Shown here: positions 20,992-28,718 of the stretch, piece after piece
Numbering within the stretch: the first letter of the stretch is position 1
Layout of the letters: every line of letters starts with the position of its first letter
Assembly: GCA_016209015.1 (NCBI GenBank)
Contig: JACQWY010000021.1
Span: 1-64,000, forward strand
Length of the DNA stretch: 64,000 nucleotides
From: Gammaproteobacteria bacterium
Lineage (GTDB): Bacteria; Pseudomonadota; Gammaproteobacteria; Ga0077536
Reading direction: 5' to 3'
Made by a program: the position numbers and the translations under genes
The notes under the pieces: model-generated
The model's input: the letters and a program-made list of their open reading frames with translations, nothing else
Databases searched by the model: none
What the model was told of the DNA's origin: nothing

Positions 20992-21104
20992 CTTCGTTCT
21001 CGCGCGCGAGTCATGTCGGAATCTCGGGCGCACGAGTTTCCGCGCCCGCGACCGATGCGCCCCCTTCGTCGGCACATCCTCTGGTGCTCAGCTCCCGCTG
21101 CACC

Positions 21105-21614
21105 TCATTCCTTCGCCGCGCTCTCCTTCTTCCCCCGCGCGCTCGACACCGGCGCGATGCCGAGCGGCAGCGCGCTCTCCTTGAGGTACCGGAGCACGAA
21201 GCTCGACTTCGTGTGCCGGATGCCGGGGATCTTGTAGAGCTTCTCGCGGAGCAGGCGCTCGTAGTCGCGCGTGTCGCGCACCGCGATGCGGATGAGATAG
21301 TCGTAATCGCCGGAGATCAGAAAAGCCTCGATCACTTCGGGGATTTCGGCGAGCGTGCGGCCGAATTCGAAGAGGATCTGATCGCTGTGATTGTCGAGTG
21401 TGACCTGCACGAGCACGGTTTCCGCGAATCCGACCTCGATCTGGTTGATGCGCACGCTGTAGCCCTGGATTATCCCGTCGGATTCCATGCGCTTGATGCG
21501 GTTCCAGCAGGGCGTGGGCGAGAGCGCGACTTTTTCGCTGATTTCTTGCAGGCTCGCGCGGCTGTCCTGCTGCAATACGCTCAGGATCGCGAGGTCGAAC
21601 TTGTCGAGGGCCAT
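21105..21614 (-). CDS. Lrp/AsnC-family transcriptional regulator
   Basis: A 169-residue regulator. An N-terminal helix-turn-helix (LDKFDLAILSVLQQD, LQEISEKVALSPTPCWNRIKR) is followed by the RAM ligand domain (VLVQVTLDNHSDQ, FLISGDYDYLIRI, TKSSFVLRYLKE). It is divergent from the indolepyruvate ferredoxin oxidoreductase gene. Lrp-type regulators next to such genes usually respond to an amino acid, so control by an aromatic amino acid is a reasonable inference. The gene begins at ATG 21614. Confidence 0.9.
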   Translation of the reverse strand: MALDKFDLAILSVLQQDSRASLQEISEKVALSPTPCWNRIKRMESDGIIQGYSVRINQIEVGFAETVLVQVTLDNHSDQILFEFGRTLAEIPEVIEAFLISGDYDYLIRIAVRDTRDYERLLREKLYKIPGIRHTKSSFVLRYLKESALPLGIAPVSSARGKKESAAKE

Positions 21615-21937
21615 GGACGCACTCCTCCGCGGCGAAGAAAAATATTTTTTTTAGTGTGCCGGTTCCGGAGCACAAGAGACACCTTTTCTGCGGGATCGGC
21701 ACTAAGATGGCTCCAGCGTAGACGACCGTCGCGACGGGTTTCCGGACGCCGGAATCGCGCTACGGAAGCACTGAGCTCCGGCCGCGACCACCACCCCGCG
21801 CCGCCGCCGGAACCGGACCCCTGCCGTCGGATCGCCGGCCCGGGATATCCTGGACGTTGCGCCTGGTCTACCGGCACAGGCGCGCACTGAACGGCGGCGG
21901 CACCCTATCCGGGTGCCCGTCACCCGAGGAGAGGCTC
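21615..21937. other. Divergent promoter region between Lrp-type regulator and iorA-like gene
   Basis: No gene is visible in 323 bases. An AT-rich block (GAAGAAAAATATTTTTTTTAG at about 21634-21654) stands out in this GC-rich DNA. It contains a near-palindromic AAAAATATTTTT core. It is a candidate site for the regulator or for promoter melting. Confidence 0.5.
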
Positions 21938-24900
21938 ATGCAGAACGTCACGCTCGAGGACAAGTACGTCTCGGACCACGGACGGATCTATCTCACCGGC
22001 ATCCAGGCGCTCGTGCGGCTGATGCTCGTGCAGCGGCGCCGCGACGCCGCCGCGGGCTTGAACACCGGCGGCTTCGTCTCCGGCTATCGCGGCTCGCCGC
22101 TCGGCGGCCTCGACGAAGCGCTGTGGCAGGCGCAGCAGCATCTCGCAGCCCACCATGTCGTCTTCCAGCCGGGCGTGAACGAGGAGCTCGCCGCGACCGC
22201 GGTGTGGGGCACGCAGCAGGTGGAATTCACCGGCGGCTCGGACTACGACGGTGTGTTCGCGCTGTGGTACGGCAAGGGACCGGGCGTCGATCGCTGCGGT
22301 GACGTGTTCAAGCATCTGAACTTCGCCGGCACCGCGCGACACGGCGGCGTGCTGCTCGTCGCGGGCGACGATCACGGCGCGTATTCGTCCACGCTGCCGC
22401 ATCAGAGCGATCACCTGTTCTCCGCCTCGATGATCCCGGTGCTCTATCCCTGCAACGTGAACGAGTACATCGAGCTCGGCCTGCACGGCTTCGCGATGTC
22501 GCGCTTCTCGGGCTGCGCGGTCGGCTTCAAGGCGCTCGCCGACACCGTCGAGTCCTCGGCCTCCATAGAGGCGGATCCATTCCACGTCCAGACGCCTCTG
22601 CCCGAGGATTTCGTGATGCCGGAGGGCGGACTGAACTGCCGGCAGTCCTTCGATCTGCTCGGCATCCAGGCCCGCAAGCAGGAAGCGCTGATGCAGGACT
22701 ACAAGATCTACGCCGCGCTCGCCTACGCCCGTCGCAACAGGCTCAACCGCACGACGATCGACGCGCCGAACGCGAAGCTCGGCATCATCGCCTCCGGCAA
22801 GTCCTACATGGACGTGCTCGAGGCGCTCGAAGAGCTCGGTATCGACGAGGCGAAGGCGGCGCGCGTCGGTATCCGGCTCTTCAAGGTGTCGATGCCCTGG
22901 CCGCTCGAGCCCGACGGCGTGCGCGAGTTCGCGCGCGGCCTCGAGGAGATCCTCGTCATCGAGGAGAAGCGGCAGATGGTCGAGTACCAGTTGAAGGAGC
23001 AGCTCTACAACTGGCAGCCGGACGTGCGCCCGCGCGTGATCGGCAAGTACGACGACCAGGGCGAGTGGGTGCACCCGCGCGGCGAATGGCTGTTGCCGGC
23101 GAAGGTCGATTTCTCCATCGCGCAGATCGCCCGCGTCATCGCCTCGCGCATCGCGCGCTTCCACCAGAGCGATTCGATCGCCGCGCGTCTCGCCTTCCTC
23201 GAGGCGAAAGAGGCCGTCATCTCGAAGACCGTCGACACGCCCGTGCGCCCGCCCTACTACTGCTCCGGCTGCCCGCACAATTCCTCGACGAAGGTGCCGG
23301 ACGGCAGTCTCGCGCTCGCGGGCATCGGCTGCCACGTCATGGCGACGGCGATCTATCCCGAGCACACGAAGACGACGTGCCAGATGGGCGGGGAGGGCGT
23401 GTCGTGGATAGGCCAGGCGCCGTTCTCGAAGCGCCGTCACGTGTTCGCGAATCTCGGCGACGGCACGTATTTCCATTCCGGCTCGCTCGCGATCCGCGCC
23501 GCGGTCGCCGCGAACGTGAGCATCACCTACAAGGTGCTCTACAACGACGCGGTCGCGATGACCGGCGGTCAGCCGATCGACGGCACGCTCACCGTGCCGA
23601 TGCTCGCGCGCCAGATCGCGGCGGAAGGTGTCGCACGCATCGCGCTCGTCAGCGAGATGCCGGAGCGCTATGCGGACTGCACGGCGCTGCCGCCCGGTGT
23701 CAGCGTACACCCGCGCACCGAGCTCGATGCCGTGCAGCGCGAGCTCCGCGACGTGCCCGGCGTTACCGTGCTCATCTACGACCAGACCTGCGCCGCCGAG
23801 AAGCGCCGCCGGCGCAAGCGCGGCACGTATCCGCAGAGCCCGTTGCGTGCCTTCATCAACGAGGCGGTCTGCGAGGGCTGCGGCGATTGCGGCGTGCAGT
23901 CGAACTGCACCTCGATCCTGCCCGTCGAGACGGCGCTCGGCCGCAAGCGCACGATCGATCAATCGTCCTGCAACCAGGATCTGTCCTGCGTGAAAGGCTT
24001 CTGCCCGAGCTTCGTCACGCTCGAGGGCGCAACACCGCGCCGCGCCGCGGCGCAGGCCGGCGTCGAGCCCGCGGCGCTCGCGCCACTGCCCGCACCCGTC
24101 GTCCCCGAGCCCGGCCACCAGCCGTACAACATCCTCATTACCGGCATCGGCGGCACGGGCGTCATCACCGTCGGCGCGCTGCTCGGCATGGCGGCGCATC
24201 TCGAGGGCAAGGGCACGTCCGCGCTCGACATGACCGGCATGTCGCAGAAGAACGGCGCGGTCACTTCCCACGTCCGCATCGCGCGCGAGCCCACGGACAT
24301 CCACGCCCAGCGCATCGCGACGGGCGAGGCGGATCTGATCCTCGGCTGCGACATGCTGACGGCGGGTGCGGCGGACGCGATCGCGAAGACCCGCCCCGGC
24401 CGCACGGTCGCGGTGATCAATCTCCACGAACAGCCGATCGGCCCTTTCGCGCAGCGGCCCGACTGGCAGTTCCCGGCGGCCCGCGTGCGCGAATCGATCG
24501 ACACGGCGACCGCGGGGCGCGCCCATTTCGTCGAGGCGACCCGTCTCGCGACGGCGCTCACGGGCGACTCGATCGCGGCGAACCTCTTCATGCTCGGCTA
24601 TGCCTGGCAGCGCGGGCTCGTTCCGCTCGGCGAGGCGTCGATCCGCCGCGCAATCGAGTTGAACGGCGTCGCCGTCGCGGCGAACGAGCGCGCGTTCACG
24701 TGGGGCCGGCAGGCCGCGGCGAACCCCGAGGCCGTCGAGCGCGCGGCGGGCCTCACGCCGCCCGCGCGACTGCCGGAGACGCTCGAGCAGCTCGTCGCGG
24801 ATCGCTCGGCCCGCCTCGAGGCCTATCAGAACGCGGCTTACGCACGGCGCTATGCCGAGTTCGTCGAGCACGTGCGTCGCGTCGAGGCGGTCCGCACCGG

Positions 24901-25432
24901 CGGCGAGGCGATCGCGAAGACCGTGGCCCGTCAGCTCTTCAAGCTCATGGCCTACAAGGACGAGTACGAAGTCGCGCGGCTCTACACGGACGGCGCGTTC
25001 GAGCGCACGCTGCGCGAGGCGTTCGAAGGCGACTACCGTCTGCGCTACGAGCTCGCGCCGCCGCTCTTCGCGAAGAAGGATGCCGCGGGTCGCTTGTCGA
25101 AGCGGCAGTACGGCAGTTGGTTGCGCGGTCCGTTGAAGCTCCTCGCCCGGCTGCGCGTCCTGCGCGGTACGGCCTTCGACGTATTCGGGTACACGGCGGA
25201 GCGCCGCACCGAACGCCAGCTCATCGAGGACTATCGGGTCGCGATGGCCCGCGCAGTCGAGACACTCGAGGCCGCCACCGGGCCGGTGGTGCTCGAGCTC
25301 GCGGCGCTGCCCGAGGACATTCGCGGCTTCGGGCACGTCAAGGCGGCGAACCTCGAGAAAGTGCGCGCGCGCTGGACGGCGCTCGAAGCGCGGCTCACGG
25401 GCCTCCACCGCGCGGCGCGGTGCGCGGCGTGA
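21938..25432 (+). CDS. Indolepyruvate ferredoxin oxidoreductase, fused alpha-beta form
   Basis: A 1164-residue 2-oxoacid:ferredoxin oxidoreductase. It oxidatively decarboxylates aryl pyruvates to aryl-acetyl-CoA and passes electrons to ferredoxin. The N-terminal TPP-related half starts LTGIQALVRLML and has GGFVSGYRGSPLGGLD and FQPGVNEELAATAVWG. YYCSGCPHNSSTKVPDGS near 445 is followed by the thiamine-binding MGGEGVSWIG and LGDGTYFHSG. A cysteine cluster, CEGCGDCGVQSNC, binds Fe-S, with SCNQDLSCVKGFCPS after it. The gamma-like domain begins ILITGIGGTGVITVG. The ATG at 21938 has GAGGAGAGG upstream. The enzyme is complete. It would serve Phe, Tyr or Trp breakdown. Confidence 0.92.
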   Translation: MQNVTLEDKYVSDHGRIYLTGIQALVRLMLVQRRRDAAAGLNTGGFVSGYRGSPLGGLDEALWQAQQHLAAHHVVFQPGVNEELAATAVWGTQQVEFTGGSDYDGVFALWYGKGPGVDRCGDVFKHLNFAGTARHGGVLLVAGDDHGAYSSTLPHQSDHLFSASMIPVLYPCNVNEYIELGLHGFAMSRFSGCAVGFKALADTVESSASIEADPFHVQTPLPEDFVMPEGGLNCRQSFDLLGIQARKQEALMQDYKIYAALAYARRNRLNRTTIDAPNAKLGIIASGKSYMDVLEALEELGIDEAKAARVGIRLFKVSMPWPLEPDGVREFARGLEEILVIEEKRQMVEYQLKEQLYNWQPDVRPRVIGKYDDQGEWVHPRGEWLLPAKVDFSIAQIARVIASRIARFHQSDSIAARLAFLEAKEAVISKTVDTPVRPPYYCSGCPHNSSTKVPDGSLALAGIGCHVMATAIYPEHTKTTCQMGGEGVSWIGQAPFSKRRHVFANLGDGTYFHSGSLAIRAAVAANVSITYKVLYNDAVAMTGGQPIDGTLTVPMLARQIAAEGVARIALVSEMPERYADCTALPPGVSVHPRTELDAVQRELRDVPGVTVLIYDQTCAAEKRRRRKRGTYPQSPLRAFINEAVCEGCGDCGVQSNCTSILPVETALGRKRTIDQSSCNQDLSCVKGFCPSFVTLEGATPRRAAAQAGVEPAALAPLPAPVVPEPGHQPYNILITGIGGTGVITVGALLGMAAHLEGKGTSALDMTGMSQKNGAVTSHVRIAREPTDIHAQRIATGEADLILGCDMLTAGAADAIAKTRPGRTVAVINLHEQPIGPFAQRPDWQFPAARVRESIDTATAGRAHFVEATRLATALTGDSIAANLFMLGYAWQRGLVPLGEASIRRAIELNGVAVAANERAFTWGRQAAANPEAVERAAGLTPPARLPETLEQLVADRSARLEAYQNAAYARRYAEFVEHVRRVEAVRTGGEAIAKTVARQLFKLMAYKDEYEVARLYTDGAFERTLREAFEGDYRLRYELAPPLFAKKDAAGRLSKRQYGSWLRGPLKLLARLRVLRGTAFDVFGYTAERRTERQLIEDYRVAMARAVETLEAATGPVVLELAALPEDIRGFGHVKAANLEKVRARWTALEARLTGLHRAARCAA

Positions 25433-25462
25433 GCCGCGGTCCGCGCACGCGATCGCGCTGAT

Positions 25463-25625
25463 TTCCCAGAAAAAGGAAGCTCTGAATGAGTCCCTCCTGG
25501 ACTTTTCAGAGCACGGTCGGCAAGAAGCGTGGTTCTTGCCGATCGTGCGTGAACGATGGCTTGCGCCACTGCTCCCTGCGCCGCAGGGAGCTCGGAACTT
25601 GTTCTGAGCTTCCAAAACTCGGGAA
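25463..25625. mobile_element. Non-autonomous inverted-repeat element (MITE-like), 163 bp
   Basis: The left end reads TTCCCAGAAAAAGGAAGCTC and the right end, on the opposite strand, TTCCCGAGTTTTGGAAGCTC; similarity continues inward for about 30 bases. Inside are further hairpins, including a 16-bp stem with one G-T pair (25511-25526 with 25533-25548) and a 10-bp stem (25571-25580 with 25582-25591). There is no coding capacity. It fills most of the gap between the oxidoreductase and the GGDEF gene. Confidence 0.65.
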
Positions 25626-25780
25626 CTGCCGCTCGTTTACACGATTGGAATAGATCATGCCAGCGTCGCCGGGCAGCCGGCACGTATACTGTGCCCGCAC
25701 TTCACCTCCGGCACGATGCCGGCAATCGGACGAGAGACGTGGACATCTCGAGTCGAGTCGACAACTCGCACGCCATCAGC

Positions 25781-27313
25781 ATGACCGCACGTCTGCGGCT
25801 CGAATTCCTCGTGCCGCTGATCGGGGCCATCGTCGTCCTGCTCGCGATCTGGATGCGCATCCTCTACGTGCAGCATCGGGAAGCCGTCGCGCACGAGGGC
25901 CGCGAAGCCGAGGAGAACATCGCGCGCGTCTACCGCGGCAACGTCGCCCGCGAAGCGCAACTGCTCTCGGCGCTGATGGACACGCTCCAGCTCGACGAGC
26001 GGCTGCGCGCTGCGCTCGCCGCGCGCGATCGCCCGGCACTGCTCGCGGCGGCGGCGCCGCTCTATGCGCGGTTGCGCCGTGATCACGGCATCACGCATTT
26101 CTATTTCTCGGATCCCGGTCGCGTGATCCTCCTGCGCGTTCATCAGCCCGAGCGCCAGGGCGACGTCATCACGCGGCACACGACGAGAGAAGCGGAGCGC
26201 ACCCGCAACACGGCGAGCGGCATGGAGCTCGGTCCATTCGGCACGTTCACGCTGCGCGTGGTCAAGCCGTGGATCGAAGGCGGCACGCTCCTCGGTTACG
26301 TCGAGCTCGGCATCGAGCTCGATCGGATGCTGCGCTCGGAGGAGATGTTCGAGGGCGTGCCGCTCTTTCCGCTCATCGCGAAACGCTACGTCGATCGGGC
26401 GCGCTGGGAGGAGGGCATGCGCATGCTCGGCCGCAGCGCGGCGTGGGATCAGTTCCAGGACGTCGTATTGAGCTCGCAAGTCGTCGAGGCGATGCAGCCG
26501 GAGCTCCGCGATGCGCTGCTCGGGCGCCTCGCGGGCGGTTTGCCGGCGTCGGGCGACGAGCTCGAGATCGCGCACGAGGGCGCCGTGTATCGCGCGGCCT
26601 TCATCCCGCTCGTGGATGCCGATGCGCGGAACGTCGGCACGCTCGTCGCGCTCGTGAACATTTCGGAGAGCCTCGTCGCGGCACGGTCCGCGTCGTACGC
26701 AGGTGCGACCATCGGCGTCGGCATCGCGATCGGCCTCGCCGTCTTCTTCCACTGGCTCGTCGGACGTCTCGCGCGACGACTCGAGCGCGACGAGCGCGAG
26801 CTGAAGCGGCTCGCGGTATGCGATTCGCTCACGGGCCTCGAGAACCACGGCCAGTTCTTCACGCTGCTCGCCCGCGAGCTCGAGCGCGGCAAACGCTTCA
26901 GGCGGCCCGTGTCGCTGCTGATGCTCGACATCGACGAGTTCAAGGCCGTGAACGATACGTACGGCCACCAGGCCGGCGACTCGGTCCTCGCCCGCCTCGC
27001 GACGCAGATCCACTCGAGCCTGCGCAGCGTCGACAGCGCGTGCCGCTATGGCGGCGAGGAGTTCAGCGTGATCCTGCCCGAGACCGACGTGTACGGCGCC
27101 TCGGAAATCGCCGAGCGCCTGCGCGCGGCGATTGCGGCGACGCGTTTCGAAGCGCCCGACGGACTTGCCCTGCCCGTCACCGTCAGCATCGGTGTCGCGA
27201 CGTGGCCCACGCACGCCGACGGCATCGACCGGCTCGTCTCGGCAGCCGATGCGGCGCTCTATCGGGCGAAGCGCGGGGGACGCAATCGCGTCGTCGCCGC
27301 CGACGGGCATTGA
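25781..27313 (+). CDS. Diguanylate cyclase with periplasmic Cache-type sensor
   Basis: A 510-residue membrane protein that makes c-di-GMP. The first transmembrane helix is at about residues 7-28 (FLVPLIGAIVVLLAIW). A periplasmic domain of about 280 residues follows, with the double-Cache signs ITHFYFSDPGRVILLRVHQP, TRNTASGMELGPFG and GYVELGIELDRML. The second helix is near 310-330. The GGDEF domain has DSLTGLENHGQFF, LDIDEFKAVNDTYGHQAGD and the active loop RYGGEEF (GGEEF). No I-site RxxD is evident directly before the loop. The ATG at 25781 is the first start consistent with the membrane helix. Confidence 0.88.
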   Translation: MTARLRLEFLVPLIGAIVVLLAIWMRILYVQHREAVAHEGREAEENIARVYRGNVAREAQLLSALMDTLQLDERLRAALAARDRPALLAAAAPLYARLRRDHGITHFYFSDPGRVILLRVHQPERQGDVITRHTTREAERTRNTASGMELGPFGTFTLRVVKPWIEGGTLLGYVELGIELDRMLRSEEMFEGVPLFPLIAKRYVDRARWEEGMRMLGRSAAWDQFQDVVLSSQVVEAMQPELRDALLGRLAGGLPASGDELEIAHEGAVYRAAFIPLVDADARNVGTLVALVNISESLVAARSASYAGATIGVGIAIGLAVFFHWLVGRLARRLERDERELKRLAVCDSLTGLENHGQFFTLLARELERGKRFRRPVSLLMLDIDEFKAVNDTYGHQAGDSVLARLATQIHSSLRSVDSACRYGGEEFSVILPETDVYGASEIAERLRAAIAATRFEAPDGLALPVTVSIGVATWPTHADGIDRLVSAADAALYRAKRGGRNRVVAADGH

Positions 27314-27402
27314 GGACCCGGGACGGCGCGAAGCCGGGTCCTCCGGTATCCTGTCGTCCTCCGCCAGCCGGCGGTTGCGGTCCACGTTGCCGAAGCGAGC
27401 CC

Positions 27403-28392
27403 ATGAGCACTTCCGAATCCACCGACGAGGTCCCCGAGGACGGTTACGCGGGCGAGCTCGCGGAAGCCGTCGTCGTCCCGGAGACCCACGCCCCGGCCGA
27501 AGCGCACGCCATGCGCGGCCTCGCGTTGCTGCTGTGCGCGCTGTTCTGCTTCGCGTGCATGGATACGACCGCGAAATATCTCGCCGCGAGCTATCCCGTG
27601 CCGCTCGTGATGGCGGTGCGCTATGCCGTGAACTTCGCGCTGATGATCGTGCTGCTCGCGCCGCGCCAGGGTCGCGCGCTCGTCGCGACGCAACGCACGG
27701 GCCTCGTGATGTTCCGGGGCGTGAGCCTCGTGCTCGCTTCGCTCTTCGTCGGGCTCGCCCTCCAGCGCATGCCCGTCGCCGAGACGACGGCATTCATCTT
27801 CCTCGGCCCGATGCTGGTCGTGCTGATCGCGCGCCCCGTGCTCGGTGAGCGCATCGGCGCGATCGGCTGGACCGCGGCGCTCGCCGGGATGGGCGGCGTG
27901 ATGCTGATCGCGCGGCCGGGCAGCGGACTCGACGGACTCGGCATCGTCTTCGGGCTCGGCGCCGCGCTCTCCAATGCCACGTATCAATTGCTGTCGCGGA
28001 TCCTGGTCGCGACCGAGCGCACGGTCGCACTGCTGTTCTACACCGCGATCGCCGGCACGGTGTGCTTCGGACTCAGCCTGCCCTGGTTCTGGGGCGGCCC
28101 GCCGCCGACGCCGAAGCTCGTCGTGCTGTTCCTGAGCCTCGGCGTCTTCGGCGGTGTCGGACACTTTCTCTTCACCGCCGCGTTCCGTCACGCCCCGGCC
28201 TCGATCCTCGCGCCGGCGAATTATCTGCAGATGCTGTGGTCGGGACTGCTCGGCTGGCTCGTGTTCAGTCACGTGCCGGATCGGCTCACCGTCGTCGGCA
28301 TGGCGATCGTCGCGGGCTCGGGCATCATGATCGCGGTGAATACGCACGTGGCGCACGCGAGGCGCGGCGGCAGGCTTCGTAGATCCGATTAG
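27403..28392 (+). CDS. DMT-superfamily (EamA) transporter
   Basis: A 329-residue inner-membrane protein with an acidic N-terminal tail of about 35 residues, then ten predicted helices in two EamA repeats. Typical segments include FACMDTTAKYLAASYPVPLVM, AETTAFIFLGPMLVVLIA and GERIGAIGW. The second half has HFLFTAAFRHAPASILAPANYLQMLW. Such carriers export or import small metabolites; the substrate is not deducible. The start at 27403 follows the GGDEF gene by 89 nt on the same strand. Confidence 0.85.
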   Translation: MSTSESTDEVPEDGYAGELAEAVVVPETHAPAEAHAMRGLALLLCALFCFACMDTTAKYLAASYPVPLVMAVRYAVNFALMIVLLAPRQGRALVATQRTGLVMFRGVSLVLASLFVGLALQRMPVAETTAFIFLGPMLVVLIARPVLGERIGAIGWTAALAGMGGVMLIARPGSGLDGLGIVFGLGAALSNATYQLLSRILVATERTVALLFYTAIAGTVCFGLSLPWFWGGPPPTPKLVVLFLSLGVFGGVGHFLFTAAFRHAPASILAPANYLQMLWSGLLGWLVFSHVPDRLTVVGMAIVAGSGIMIAVNTHVAHARRGGRLRRSD

Positions 28393-28449
28393 CCGCAGGC
28401 GTAATCGGACGTTCGGCGCCGCGCGCGTGGCGTCATAAAGTTACCCACA

Positions 28450-28513
28450 GGGGTCGGAGGGACTTTTGCGATTCATAGGATGTGCCGACGCAGGAGGCGC
28501 ATCGATCGCGGTC
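28450..28513. repeat. Small repeat cluster: GGGGTCGGAGGGACTTT half-copy and a 29-bp hairpin repeat
   Basis: GGGGTCGGAGGGACTTT at 28450-28466 is a half copy of the elements at 54451-54665. At 28485-28513 lies a 29-bp sequence found again, base for base, at 58549-58577. With the preceding GATG it folds as GATGTGCC pairing GGCGCATC. Confidence 0.85.
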
Positions 28514-28552
28514 TTGTTAGCGGGCGTCGGGATGCCTTTGTTCGGGCGCTCT

Positions 28553-28714
28553 GGAAGCCGGGGTCAGACCCGCGTGGATAACTCGGAAGCCGGGGTCAGA
28601 CCCGCGTGGATAACTCGCTGCGCGAGTTGTCCACCCGCATCTGACCCCTCTACCACCCGCATCTGACCCCTCTACCACCCGCATCTGACCCCTCTACCAC
28701 CCGCATCTGACCCC
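28553..28714. repeat. Composite repeat array: two 32-bp direct units facing four tandem 22-bp units
   Basis: Two identical 32-bp units (28553-28584, 28585-28616), each containing GGGGTCAGACCCGCGTGG, are followed by a short centre. Four tandem 22-bp units then start at 28631, 28653, 28675 and 28697, each containing CCACCCGCATCTGACCCC, the inverted form of the core. GTGGATAACTCG and CGAGTTGTCCAC form the inner stem. The array ends 5 bases before the stop codon of the minus-strand gene. It occupies most of the 326-base gap. Confidence 0.9.
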
Positions 28715-28718
28715 TTTC

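Noticed and set aside
21920-25615. A 1231-residue open frame on the minus strand opposite the indolepyruvate oxidoreductase gene
   Set aside because: It is arginine-, aspartate- and histidine-rich with no domain, and mirrors a well-conserved gene. Long antisense frames are expected at this GC content.
28631-28714. Four tandem 22-bp repeats as a possible CRISPR array
   Set aside because: The units are contiguous with no unique spacers, and no cas genes are present.
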